From CBDHCC01 sp965261015 (lineage in GTDB: Bacteria; Pseudomonadota; Alphaproteobacteria; Sphingomonadales; Sphingomonadaceae), in NCBI GenBank assembly GCA_965261015.1, contig CBDHCC010000002.1:186001-250000 (forward strand): a stretch of DNA of 64,000 nucleotides, read 5' to 3'. The first letter of the stretch is position 1. Each line of letters starts with the position of its first letter. The translations under genes were made by a program, and so were the position numbers. This document shows positions 43,843 through 52,030 of the stretch, one piece after another. A model generated the notes under the pieces. That model did not search any database and was not told the origin of the DNA. It saw nothing but the letters and a program-made list of their open reading frames with translations.

Positions 43843-44244
43843 TCAGTAGGTCATGCAGGCGGCGTTGAGGATGCCGGTGGTGAGCGCAATGCCGCCGGCC
43901 CACGCGCCCGCCGCCATCTCACCGCCCGTGATCCGCTCCGACAGGCGGGGCTGGGTCACCGTGGCGAGGCCAAAGGCGAGCAATTGGATGACCGCGCCGA
44001 TCGCGGCCCAGATGACGAAATCGACGATGGACACCGAATTGGCGGCGGCCGAGGCCAGCGGCAGGCTGAAGCCGACGAGCGCACCGACATAGGCTGTCGC
44101 GGCCGCGCCGTTGCCAGCCGCGATCAGCGGGCGCTCGCGGTGCGGCGTGATCAGCGAATAGCCGGCCGCGAACAGCGCTAGGACGGCCACCCCAGTCACG
44201 AAGTAGGCCATGAAGTCCGGCAATCCAGTCACATACCCGTTCAT
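43843..44244 (-). CDS. DUF350 (YjfL-like) membrane protein
   Basis: 133 residues, four hydrophobic spans: FMAYFVTGVAVLALFAAGYSLI, AYVGALVGFSLPLASAAANS, VDFVIWAAIGAVIQLLAFGLAT and a C-terminal GAWAGGIALTTGILNAACMT. This is the DUF350 pattern of inner-membrane proteins found in PspA-linked clusters. ATG 44244 was chosen; an upstream frame to 44298 has a cysteine-rich, unlikely N-terminus. The role is unknown. Confidence 0.85.
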   Translation of the reverse strand: MNGYVTGLPDFMAYFVTGVAVLALFAAGYSLITPHRERPLIAAGNGAAATAYVGALVGFSLPLASAAANSVSIVDFVIWAAIGAVIQLLAFGLATVTQPRLSERITGGEMAAGAWAGGIALTTGILNAACMTY

Positions 44245-44263
44245 CGTCTGTCCCCCTTCAGTC

Positions 44264-44923
44264 CTACACCCGTCGCACGTCGGCCGCGCCCAATCCATAG
44301 CCGATCAGGAATTCGATCGCGGCACCCTCACGCGTGGCGCGTTCGTCCAGGTCGCGCTCGATGTTCAACAACAGCATCTCCTCGCCCGCGCCGACCGGTC
44401 GGGAGTAGAGCATACAGCGCTGGTGGATGCGGCGGCGCACGCGGCCGTCGTCCACCGTCTCCACGAACTCGACCAGCGGCGTGCGACCTGCGCCGTCGCC
44501 CCAATAGCGGGCGAACAGCAGGCCGTCCGCGTCGTAGGTTGGCTCGCCGATGGTGCCCGAGGCGCCGGTCCAAGCCTCCCAGTCGGCGCGCCCTGCAGGC
44601 ACCACGCTGTCCCAGGGCGCGTAGAGGCTGACGTCGGTCGGCCGCCCCTCGTCGCCGCGCGCGGCGAGCACCTGCAGCATCCGGTGATCATCGTCGTAAT
44701 AGCGGGTGAGCTGGGTGTCGGCGTCCAGGTCCGCCGTGCCGACCGCCACCACCAGGAACGGGCCGCCCGCCGGCGCGCCCATCGCCGGCTCTCCTCCCGA
44801 GAGCGACGCCTGCAGGCCCAGCGTGTCGACGTCCAGCGCGCCGCCGATCGCGACCTGCAGGGGTCCACGCTCCGCCGGCAGGTCCGGCTGGACCGGCCGG
44901 CGGCCGAACAGCCGGCCGATCAC
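44264..44923 (-). CDS. DUF2491 (YjfK-like) protein
   Basis: 219 residues, no membrane spans. A beta-rich cytosolic protein with the DUF2491 pattern: FLVVAVGTADLDADTQLTRYYDDDHRMLQVL, VSLYAPWDSVVP and MLYSRPVGAGEEMLLLNIE. GTG 44923 overlaps the ion-channel stop (GTGA). Members occur beside PspA and DUF350 genes and may work with them at the membrane; the mechanism is not known. Confidence 0.82.
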   Translation of the reverse strand: MIGRLFGRRPVQPDLPAERGPLQVAIGGALDVDTLGLQASLSGGEPAMGAPAGGPFLVVAVGTADLDADTQLTRYYDDDHRMLQVLAARGDEGRPTDVSLYAPWDSVVPAGRADWEAWTGASGTIGEPTYDADGLLFARYWGDGAGRTPLVEFVETVDDGRVRRRIHQRCMLYSRPVGAGEEMLLLNIERDLDERATREGAAIEFLIGYGLGAADVRRV

Positions 44924-45996
44924 GCCGTGGCCCCGCGCGCCACGGCGGCCCAGTCGATCGCGGCCGGGTTCGCGCGGGTGTTGGCGATGTAGAACAGCCG
45001 GTCGCCAGCGCGCACCGGCTGATCCACCGCGCAGTTCAGGTCGACCTGCCCGACCTCATCCGAACACAGGCCGATGAGCGCCAAGTTGGCGTGGCGCTTC
45101 AGCCCAATGAGCGTGTCGAGATAGCTCGCCTGGGCCACCCCAGCGGGCACGCGCATCGAGAAGGCTGTGTCGGGTGTGTGGGCGGAGAACATCAGCTCCG
45201 CCAGCCGCGACGAGCCGGGGTCGCGCGACGAGCGCACGAGCAGCTGGGACGAAAGCGACGAGATGGCCTCCACCTGCGCGTCGTGCCGGACGATCAGCGA
45301 GGCCGCGCCCTCATCCTCAAAATAGGCGACGATGTGCGCGCCCGGCGCCGCCGCGCGGGCCGCCAGCGTGGCCGCCAACGTATCGTCGTCCGTGTCGCCG
45401 CGCACGATCACCGACTTGGCCCCCCGGCTGCCCGCGCGCTCGTAATCGGCTAGCGACGACAGCCCCTCGGCCAGCACGAAGTCGACCCGGTCCGGCATCG
45501 GGTTGCCCTCCAGCGCGGGCGCCAGCAGGATCGTGCGTTCGTCGCGCGAGCACTCGTCGCTCAGCATCGCGACCAGCTGGCGCGAGCGGGCACCCTGCCA
45601 GCCGACTACGATCGTGTGGCCGGTGCGTCCGCTGTAGTCCCCGCCGCCCTGCATCCGCCGCCTCCAGAAGCCGCCCAGGTCGGCGACCGCTTTGCCAAGA
45701 AAGGCGGTAAACAGCGCGATGGAGCCGGGCAAGACGAAGGTCAACGCAACCTCCCGCCCACCCTTGCTGGCCGGCGACAGGTCGCCATAGCCGACGGTCG
45801 TCGCGGTGGTGACGTAGAAATAGGCGAAATCGACCAAGTCGTCCGTCAACTCCGTGTCGCCCGCCCAGGCAAACAGCGTCCAGCTGATCGACGCGTGGAT
45901 CAGTGCGGCCAGAGCTAGCACGCTCCACGACAGGTCGGCGATCGCCAGGTAGACGCGGTGCCACAGATGACGAGCGACCGGCAGCATATCGGCCAT
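44920..45996 (-). CDS. Two-pore-helix-type potassium channel with cytosolic RCK/TrkA-like domains
   Basis: 358 residues. Two membrane spans flank the selectivity filter TTVGYGDLSP, as in KcsA/MthK-type channels. The soluble part has a Rossmann-like RCK segment (TGHTIVVGWQGARSRQLVAML; GDTDDDTLAATLAA) and a C-terminal TrkA_C-like region ending VRAGDRLFYIANT. The start is ATG 45996; the longer frame to 46317 is antisense to the divergent YjfI gene. It is the first gene of the minus-strand half of the PspA-type cluster, and the small gap to 46067 should hold divergent promoters. Confidence 0.85.
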   Translation of the reverse strand: MADMLPVARHLWHRVYLAIADLSWSVLALAALIHASISWTLFAWAGDTELTDDLVDFAYFYVTTATTVGYGDLSPASKGGREVALTFVLPGSIALFTAFLGKAVADLGGFWRRRMQGGGDYSGRTGHTIVVGWQGARSRQLVAMLSDECSRDERTILLAPALEGNPMPDRVDFVLAEGLSSLADYERAGSRGAKSVIVRGDTDDDTLAATLAARAAAPGAHIVAYFEDEGAASLIVRHDAQVEAISSLSSQLLVRSSRDPGSSRLAELMFSAHTPDTAFSMRVPAGVAQASYLDTLIGLKRHANLALIGLCSDEVGQVDLNCAVDQPVRAGDRLFYIANTRANPAAIDWAAVARGATA

Positions 45997-46066
45997 TCTC
46001 CCCCTTGCGGCCCCGGGGGAGCGATGTAGACGGAAGGCTCGACGGGACGCAATCGGGGACAAGCGC

Positions 46067-46525
46067 ATGGTGGACACGGCACCGACGGGGGGCTGGACGC
46101 TCACCAGCCTGACAGGGCTGTTCACGGCCGACCCGGAGCCGCTGGGCGACGTGGACGTGGCCGTGGAGGGCGACGCGCTGCGTATCACCATAAAGGATCG
46201 CGGCGGGCTGGACCTGCTGATCGCGGCGTCGGGCGAGCAGGTGCTGGCCAGCGTGCTGATGCTGCCGGCCGACGAGGTGCCGGACCGCGCCGGCTTCGAG
46301 CGCATGCTGCTGACCATTCACAAGCTGATCCCGCTCTCGACCTTCGGCATTACCCGGGTGGACGGGCGCGACTGGTATGAGCTGTTCGGGTCGCTCTCGT
46401 CTCATTCGGACACGGCGGCCATCGTGCAGGAGGTGGCCGTGCTGGCAGGCAACGCCGTCGACGCGGCTGAGTGGGTGCAGGAGTGGGTCACGCGGGGCGG
46501 CGACCGGAAGGAGCAGGCGGCATGA
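46067..46525 (+). CDS. DUF2170 (YjfI-like) protein
   Basis: 152 residues, soluble and acidic. The family pattern includes DRGGLDLLIAASGEQVLASVLMLP, IPLSTFGITRVDGRDWYELFGSLS and a C-terminal helix. YjfI proteins are almost always encoded immediately before a PspA homologue (YjfJ), as here; the stop overlaps the PspA start (ATGA). They presumably bind or regulate PspA, but this is inference from co-occurrence. Confidence 0.85.
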   Translation: MVDTAPTGGWTLTSLTGLFTADPEPLGDVDVAVEGDALRITIKDRGGLDLLIAASGEQVLASVLMLPADEVPDRAGFERMLLTIHKLIPLSTFGITRVDGRDWYELFGSLSSHSDTAAIVQEVAVLAGNAVDAAEWVQEWVTRGGDRKEQAA

Positions 46526-47262
46526 GTGTGTGGGGCAAGCTGGTCACGGCGGTGCGCGGCGGCGCGCACGAAACGGCGGAGAAGGTCGCCGATAGTCAGG
46601 CCATGCGCATTCTGGATCAGGAGCTGCGCGATGCGGACGCCGCATTGCGCCAGGCGCGCTCCGACCTGGCCGGGCTGATGGCCAACGCGAAGAAGCTGGA
46701 GAAGCGCGCGGACAACTTGCGCGACAAGGGGGAGCGCGACACTTCGAACGCGCGCACGGCGCTGGCATCGGGACGCGAGGACCTGGCGCGCGGGCTGGCC
46801 GAGCGCATCGCCAATACGCGGGCCGACCTGGCTCGCGACGAGGCCGACCTGGAGGCTATGCGCGCACAACAGACTGCGATGATGCGCACGGTCAAGGAGA
46901 CGGAGGCGCGGATCGCGACGATGAAGCGCGAGGTGGAGAGCGTAAAGGCGACCGACTCGCTCCAGCGCGCGCAGACGGCGATCGCCTCCTCTCACTCCGG
47001 CGTGAACTCGAAGCTGGGCAGCGCCATGGGCTCGCTCGAGCGGATCCGCGATCGGCAGCAGACGATGGCTGCCCGCCTGGAGGCCGGCGAGGAGCTCGCC
47101 GCGCTGGAGAGCGGCGCCGACCTGGATCGCCAGCTGCTGGAAGCCGGCATCGGCGGGCAGACTACCAGCGCGGAAGACATCCTGGCCGAACTGACAGGGC
47201 CGGTGTCCGCGACGCCCGTCAAAGCGCAGCTGACGGACGACAGGCAGTCCGCACCGATGTAA
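46522..47262 (+). CDS. PspA/IM30 family protein (YjfJ type)
   Basis: 246 residues, almost wholly coiled-coil, as in PspA/Vipp1/ESCRT-III proteins that polymerise on damaged membranes. It has the expected charged heptads (RSDLAGLMANAKKLEKRADNL, EADLEAMRAQQTAMMRTVKE) and the C-terminal amphipathic region. It begins at ATG 46522, overlapping yjfI. With the DUF350, DUF2491, channel, YgiB and YgiC genes transcribed away on the other strand, it forms an envelope-stress cluster around 42.1-47.3 kb. Confidence 0.9.
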   Translation: MSVWGKLVTAVRGGAHETAEKVADSQAMRILDQELRDADAALRQARSDLAGLMANAKKLEKRADNLRDKGERDTSNARTALASGREDLARGLAERIANTRADLARDEADLEAMRAQQTAMMRTVKETEARIATMKREVESVKATDSLQRAQTAIASSHSGVNSKLGSAMGSLERIRDRQQTMAARLEAGEELAALESGADLDRQLLEAGIGGQTTSAEDILAELTGPVSATPVKAQLTDDRQSAPM

Positions 47263-47588
47263 CATCGTATTCACCGTCCGATCGGCTCCGGTCAGCGGTT
47301 GGCGAACAGCGGACTGGCGGCAGTTTGCCTCACAGCGTGAAAAGTAGTTTCTACCTAAGCGAATGCCTTCGCCGTCAAGACCCATCATCCGACGTTCAGC
47401 AGCATCTTCCCGCCTCCCGATAGCTGCCCTTCGTTCATCGCCACTCTGACGGCAGCTTCGCCCCCCAATTGTGGTCGCTCGAAGCACTTGGCTGACTTCC
47501 CAAGAGTAGGTCCGCGGCGTCTTCGACATCGCAATGTCTGGGAGCGAGGTCCGGCGTGTGCCGACCCGTCTCTGATAGATTTGCCGGA
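47263..47588. other. Intergenic region at the left edge of the defence-type island
   Basis: 326 bases between the PspA-like gene and the first island gene, both ending here. No gene or RNA is visible. It is less GC-rich than the PspA cluster and may mark the junction of the inserted block. I saw no direct repeat or tRNA fragment that would define an attachment site. Confidence 0.4.
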
Positions 47589-48440
47589 TTAGCCCAGCGC
47601 CACCAGCCGATCTCCGTCGATCTCGGCCGGCACCAATGTTTCCACCGCTGGTTCGAGACCCGGCGTGAATTTTAGCAGAGCGAGGTCGCAATGGGTGTGC
47701 GCCGCGAGCGCTGTCTCGAACAGCGGCGCACTTTGAACAAGCGGCTTGCGCCCGCTGTCAACCGGGATATCGACCTTAATGCGTAGAAAACCGGTATCCG
47801 GCGCGACGGCGAGACGCAGCCTGCTCGCGGCCCCGTCGCGCATCTTAAGCGTCACCCCGTGCATGATGGACAGAGCGTAGAGCGTCACGAAGGTTGCGGT
47901 TGCGGCGAACCTGGCTTTGTCAGGGACGGCCAGCGCGCCTTCGGCTACCAAGAGGTCGGCAAAATTGCGATTGAGCCTCGTGTCGTCGAGCGCACATTGC
48001 CACATCATGCTGAGCCCGAAAACCTTGAGCAGCTCGGTCTCGCGTGCCTTGAGCGGGCGCTTCGCAGCGAACTTCCTGAGCGCCTTCGAGAAAGTCTGCT
48101 CGGCGGTCTGACGCGAGATGCCGAGCCGCTCGCGGATACGATCGTCCGGTATGATGTTGAGATTGGCGCGGCCTGCTTCCCTGAGATGCTCCACCGTCGG
48201 CAGCACGCCATCGAACTGCTTTTGCCACAGACGGGCGCTGGTTTGAATGTCGTTGGCGCGAGCGAGGCTGAGCCCAGTACCGCGTTCGGCCCTATGCGCC
48301 GCAAAATGGCCGATCTCGCGCACGCTCGCGCGCCCAGGTCTGTCGTTGCGGAGGTCCAAGAAGAGTCGGGCAAGATCTTCGGTGCGGCGCTCGCCGCGCA
48401 GCAACCGCGCGACCCGGCGTTTATGGTCTTCGAACAACAT
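47589..48440 (-). CDS. Hypothetical protein of the defence-type island
   Basis: 283 residues, soluble, family not recognised. The first 130 residues are helical and charged (MLFEDHKRRVARLLRGERRTEDLAR; ERLGISRQTAEQTFSKALRKFA, which resembles a helix-turn-helix). The second half is beta-rich (TLKMRDGAASRLRLAVAPD; FLRIKVDIPVDSGRKPL). There is no membrane span. A small minus-strand ORF ends nine bases upstream, so the two could be one transcript. It is divergent from the DUF262 cassette. A regulatory or replication-type DNA-binding role is only a guess. Confidence 0.65.
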   Translation of the reverse strand: MLFEDHKRRVARLLRGERRTEDLARLFLDLRNDRPGRASVREIGHFAAHRAERGTGLSLARANDIQTSARLWQKQFDGVLPTVEHLREAGRANLNIIPDDRIRERLGISRQTAEQTFSKALRKFAAKRPLKARETELLKVFGLSMMWQCALDDTRLNRNFADLLVAEGALAVPDKARFAATATFVTLYALSIMHGVTLKMRDGAASRLRLAVAPDTGFLRIKVDIPVDSGRKPLVQSAPLFETALAAHTHCDLALLKFTPGLEPAVETLVPAEIDGDRLVALG

Positions 48441-48815
48441 GGTCCAAGCTTAGCCAGTGCGGTCTGTTATGCCAGCGTCGCCGAAATAGCTGACCACCCG
48501 GTGGCTCGAATCGATATGATTAGCGCGCTTGTCCTCCTGATCGAGCTTATCTTCCCGCCGAATATTGCCGTCCCGCTCGCCGACTAGATCGCGTTTCGCC
48601 GCGCCCCGACCATGCGTCGCGCCAGCCGAGCCTGGCGCAACTTTATTTTCGCCGACACGCGCCGCCGTCACTCGAGCCGTGATTGGGTAACCGGAAGGTG
48701 AATTTGAAGCGGATGAGATGGGCACGAACTTCTTGCCTTTCTGATGAGCCCGCTCGATTGCTTTGCGGAGGGCCGCTTGCTGGAAGTTGATGTGGTGATT
48801 TGCTAGGCCGCGACC
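48441..48815. other. Gap between the divergent island genes; contains one possible small ORF
   Basis: 375 bases separating the hypothetical gene (47589-48440) and the DUF262 gene. It should hold both promoters. The minus strand is open across it in one frame (see 48450-48725), and the plus strand has a competing 54-codon reading ending at 48587. Neither has a recognisable domain. Confidence 0.4.
48450..48725 (-). CDS. Possible small or truncated ORF upstream of the hypothetical gene
   Basis: 91 codons from GTG 48725 to TAA 48450, ending nine bases before the 47589-48440 gene starts. The C-terminal part (GERDGNIRREDKLDQEDKRA; SHRVVSYFGDAGITDRTG) has a natural protein composition. The frame continues upstream without a stop as antisense of the DUF262 gene, so this may be the remnant of a longer gene cut off by insertion of the cassette. 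The function is unknown, and the opposite strand is also partly open. Confidence 0.3.
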   Translation of the reverse strand: MPISSASNSPSGYPITARVTAARVGENKVAPGSAGATHGRGAAKRDLVGERDGNIRREDKLDQEDKRANHIDSSHRVVSYFGDAGITDRTG

Positions 48816-50003
48816 ATGGCGACGCAAGCGATCATCACCGACCCCCAGCGCGTGACCGAAGAGGGAACCTCGTTCGGGACCCTCAGTGGCGTTGAACAGG
48901 AGCTGGCGAGCGAGACCGGCAACGACCTGCAGATCGCCGAACCGTTCAATCCGGACGATATCGACGTCGCGACGCGCTCGATGACCATTGATCTCCTTCT
49001 GTCGCGGATTCGCAGCAAGGCGATCGATCTCGAACCCGATTTCCAACGCCGCCGCGGCATCTGGACCGATCGCCAGCAGAGCCGGCTGATCGAGTCGCTG
49101 CTCCTTCGCATTCCCCTGCCTACGCTCTATGCCGCCGAAGACGAGGAAGAGAATTGGGCGATCGTCGATGGCATCCAGCGCTTGACGACGATAACAAGGT
49201 TCATTGATCCGGAAGCGATCGAGGAGACCCCACTCAAGCTGACCGGGATGGAATATCTCGGCGAATCCTTCAACGACAAGCTGTTCGACGATCTTCCCGC
49301 GCGGCTGAAGCGCCGTCTGCGCGAGACCGAGCTCGTCGTACACGTCATCCGTCACGGCACCCCGCAGGAAGTTAAGTTCAACATCTTCGCGCGAATCAAC
49401 ACCGGCGGCATGCCGCTCTCGGCGCAGGAACTGCGTCATGCGCTGATCCCGGGCCAGGCGCGAGAATATCTCGGCCGGTTGGCCGGGCTCGAGGCGTTCA
49501 AGCAGGCGACCACCTATAGCATTCGCGACGAGCGGATGGCCGATCGCGAGATGGTCTTGCGGTTCCTCGCCTTCAGCATGACCCGGCCCGAAGAATTCCG
49601 CGCCTATGATTTCGACCGCTTCCTCGGGGACGCGATGCGCCAGATCAACCGTCTCGACAATGTCGATCTGGAGGGGCTCGAGCACGGATTCATGCGGGCG
49701 ATGGATAGCGCGCGGGAAATCTTCGGTCAGGATGCATTTCGCAAACGCTATCGCGAGAACGATGGGCGCTTCCCGATCAACAAAGCGCTGTTCGAGACCA
49801 TTGCCGTGTCGCTCGCCAATCTCTCGGATAGTGAGCGCGAGCGCTGCATCTTCCGCCACGACCAGGTCCGCCGCCGGATGATGGAGGCGATGCAGGACCG
49901 CGAATTCGATTCCGCCATTTCGCAGGGTACCGGCGATATCCGCAAGGTTCGCAAGAGGTTCGAGACGGTGTCGAGGATCTTCAAAGATGTCGCGGATGTT
50001 TGA
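48816..50003 (+). CDS. DUF262 (GmrSD/ParB-like N-domain) protein
   Basis: 395 residues. The DUF262 core is clear: the ERRGIWT-like stretch PDFQRRRGIWTDRQQSRLIESLLLRIPLP, the signature DGIQRLTTI (family DGQQRLTT), and NIFARINTGGMPLSAQELRHALI. The C-terminal half is helical. In GmrSD-type restriction enzymes this fold binds and hydrolyses a nucleotide to drive cleavage of modified phage DNA; stand-alone DUF262 proteins are common in defence loci. No DUF1524 HNH nuclease domain is visible, so cleavage would need a partner. It is the first gene of a three-gene unit; its end overlaps the AAA gene by 17 bases. Confidence 0.85.
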   Translation: MATQAIITDPQRVTEEGTSFGTLSGVEQELASETGNDLQIAEPFNPDDIDVATRSMTIDLLLSRIRSKAIDLEPDFQRRRGIWTDRQQSRLIESLLLRIPLPTLYAAEDEEENWAIVDGIQRLTTITRFIDPEAIEETPLKLTGMEYLGESFNDKLFDDLPARLKRRLRETELVVHVIRHGTPQEVKFNIFARINTGGMPLSAQELRHALIPGQAREYLGRLAGLEAFKQATTYSIRDERMADREMVLRFLAFSMTRPEEFRAYDFDRFLGDAMRQINRLDNVDLEGLEHGFMRAMDSAREIFGQDAFRKRYRENDGRFPINKALFETIAVSLANLSDSERERCIFRHDQVRRRMMEAMQDREFDSAISQGTGDIRKVRKRFETVSRIFKDVADV

Positions 50004-51114
50004 CGCGATCACCCTGCATAATTTTAAGGCGTTCCGCGACATCCATATCCCCCTAAAGCCGCTGACCTTGCTTTCTGGTCTGAACGGGTCAGGGAAGAGT
50101 ACCACGCTGCAAGCGTTGGCCTTGCTGCGCCAATCATGGAATACCGGTTTCCTCTCGAGCCAGGGCTTCCTCCTGAACGGCGACCTTATCGAGCTCGGCA
50201 CCGGCGTCGATGTGCTCAACGACCAGCATGACGACGAAGAAATCGGCATTACGCTCCATGGTCCCAATGCGCAGGCCTTTGCGCATCGCGTCGTTTATGA
50301 CCCGCGGGGCGATTTGCTGCATTTTGCCGTCAAACCGGACTTTGGCTTTTACTCGGGGCTGGAGCATCAACGCGGCCTATTCGGCCATTGGTTTCAATAT
50401 CTGCGCGCCGATCGCGCTGGGCCGGAGGTGAGCTTTCCCAAAGCCTATCACCTCGTCAACGAGCGCCGGTTTCTTGGCAGCCGCGGTCAGTATACCGCGC
50501 ATTTCCTGAGCCTGTTCGGCGACGATGAGGTCAATCCGGAACTTCGGCACCCCGACGAGGCGGCACCTGGCCTGCTCTCGCAGGTCAACGCCTGGATGAA
50601 GGAGTTCAGCCCCGGCGTCGGGCTCGCGGTCGAGGACATCCCGCGCACCGATGCCGTGCGCCTCGATTATTTCTATGGCGGCAGCGCCGGGATCAGTGGG
50701 TCCAATCCCTATCGCTCGACCAACGTCGGCTTCGGGCTAACATACGTCCTCCCCATCCTCGTTGCCTGTTTGGCATCACCGCCTGACAGCTGGCTTCTGA
50801 TCGAGAACCCGGAAGCACACCTCCATCCGCAAGGCCAGGCGGCGATGGGGCAATTGATGGCGCGGTCCGCCGCGACTGGTACACGGATCGTGGTCGAAAG
50901 CCACAGCGATCATTTCCTCAATGGCATCCGCCTCGCGGTGAAAAACGGCGAAATTCCCGCCGGTGACGTCGCTCTCAATTTCTTCCGCCGGCCGTCCGGC
51001 AGCGGCCAACCCGAGTGCGTCCATCCGGTTGTCACCCCGGAGGGTAGGCTCACAGACTGGCCCGATGGCTTCTTCGATCAATGGGACAAGTCGCTCGATC
51101 AGCTGCTGAGCTGA
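49987..51114 (+). CDS. AAA ATPase with C-terminal DUF3696 domain
   Basis: 375 residues of the OLD/RecF-like ABC-ATPase group: NFKAFRDIHIPLKPLTLLSGLNGSGKSTTLQALALL (Walker A near residue 33), and near the C-terminus WLLIENPEAHLHPQGQAAMGQLM (Walker B) with RIVVESHSDHFLNGIRLAV as the D-loop/H-switch. The last part, DWPDGFFDQWDKSLDQLL, matches DUF3696. Such ATPases partner with nucleases or other effectors in phage-defence systems. ATG 49987 is chosen; ATG 49996 also fits. Confidence 0.87.
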   Translation: MSRMFDAITLHNFKAFRDIHIPLKPLTLLSGLNGSGKSTTLQALALLRQSWNTGFLSSQGFLLNGDLIELGTGVDVLNDQHDDEEIGITLHGPNAQAFAHRVVYDPRGDLLHFAVKPDFGFYSGLEHQRGLFGHWFQYLRADRAGPEVSFPKAYHLVNERRFLGSRGQYTAHFLSLFGDDEVNPELRHPDEAAPGLLSQVNAWMKEFSPGVGLAVEDIPRTDAVRLDYFYGGSAGISGSNPYRSTNVGFGLTYVLPILVACLASPPDSWLLIENPEAHLHPQGQAAMGQLMARSAATGTRIVVESHSDHFLNGIRLAVKNGEIPAGDVALNFFRRPSGSGQPECVHPVVTPEGRLTDWPDGFFDQWDKSLDQLLS

Positions 51115-51115
51115 G

Positions 51116-52030
51116 ATGACCTTCATCGCTTTCTTGAACGAGCTCTCCTTTCCGGCAGGCGCCGTGGATGCGGAAGCCGCCGAAGCGGCCGTTTTGGGTC
51201 TAGCCAAGACGCTGCAGCCTTTGCGCCGGATTCAGTCAAGCGCGGCGCTCCACTCCTCCGTTCCGCTGGCGTCGATCCCGCTCGGCAATGATCGGTGGCT
51301 CGGCACGGTAATGGCAGAAGGTGGCAGTCGCGACGAATGGAGGTTCTTGCGCGGCTTCGAGAACCGCGCGCCGTTCCGTATCGATCTGGGTGCAGCATTC
51401 GGCCTCGAAGCGGAATATAAGTACGGCGACGCGTTCGCCGAGGGGCTCGGGCTGAGCCATAGTGTCGGCACGCTCGGCGTCAGCTTTGCCAACGAGCCGT
51501 GGCTGGTCCCGACCGTGCCGCTCCGTCGCATCTCGCTCGATGAGGACGGCGAGTTCGAAGAACAGTTCGTCGAGGTCCATCACGCCGCCACGCCCGCGCA
51601 TGTCACCGGCCGTGACGAATGGCTGCGTCGGATGCCGGCCGAACAGTTGCGCGATGGCGACGAACTGTGGACACGGCGCGCCGAGATATTCCCGCATTTG
51701 CTCTTCCTCCCGCGCACCCAGGCACATCTGCGTGCGTTTAGGGCGGGCGAGGTTCGCCTGGCATCGGCGCGGCACGCGCTGATGGACCTCGAAATCGCGA
51801 CGGCGCGCTGGAACACCAAGGACGCCGCGATGCCGACCTTCCTAACCAAGACCACGCCGGAGAAAGAACAGCGGAGCAAGTTATTCTACTTTAATGACCT
51901 GTCAGGCGTTGAACGCTGTTTCGACTGGCATGCCCGCTACACGCCCGGTGCCGGCAGAGTTCACTTTTGGTGTGACCGTTCGTCGGGCCAGCTGACGATC
52001 GCCCACGTCGGCGAGAAAGTAACAAATTAA
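51116..52030 (+). CDS. Unknown third component of the DUF262/DUF3696 cassette
   Basis: 304 residues, soluble; I do not recognise the family. It begins one base after the AAA ATPase stop, so it is clearly in the same operon. The middle contains WRFLRGFENRAPFRIDLGAAFGLEAEYKYG, and the C-terminus ends with a compact motif, CFDWHARYTPGAGRVHF followed by TIAHVGEKV, that resembles the small basic C-terminal motifs seen in toxin or effector proteins of defence loci. It could be the effector whose activity the ATPase and DUF262 protein control. That role is inference only. Confidence 0.7.
   Translation: MTFIAFLNELSFPAGAVDAEAAEAAVLGLAKTLQPLRRIQSSAALHSSVPLASIPLGNDRWLGTVMAEGGSRDEWRFLRGFENRAPFRIDLGAAFGLEAEYKYGDAFAEGLGLSHSVGTLGVSFANEPWLVPTVPLRRISLDEDGEFEEQFVEVHHAATPAHVTGRDEWLRRMPAEQLRDGDELWTRRAEIFPHLLFLPRTQAHLRAFRAGEVRLASARHALMDLEIATARWNTKDAAMPTFLTKTTPEKEQRSKLFYFNDLSGVERCFDWHARYTPGAGRVHFWCDRSSGQLTIAHVGEKVTN

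Noticed and set aside
48450..50267. 605-codon minus-strand frame antisense to the DUF262 and ATPase genes
   Set aside because: The opposite strand encodes recognisable DUF262 and AAA proteins; only the last 90 codons were kept, at low confidence.
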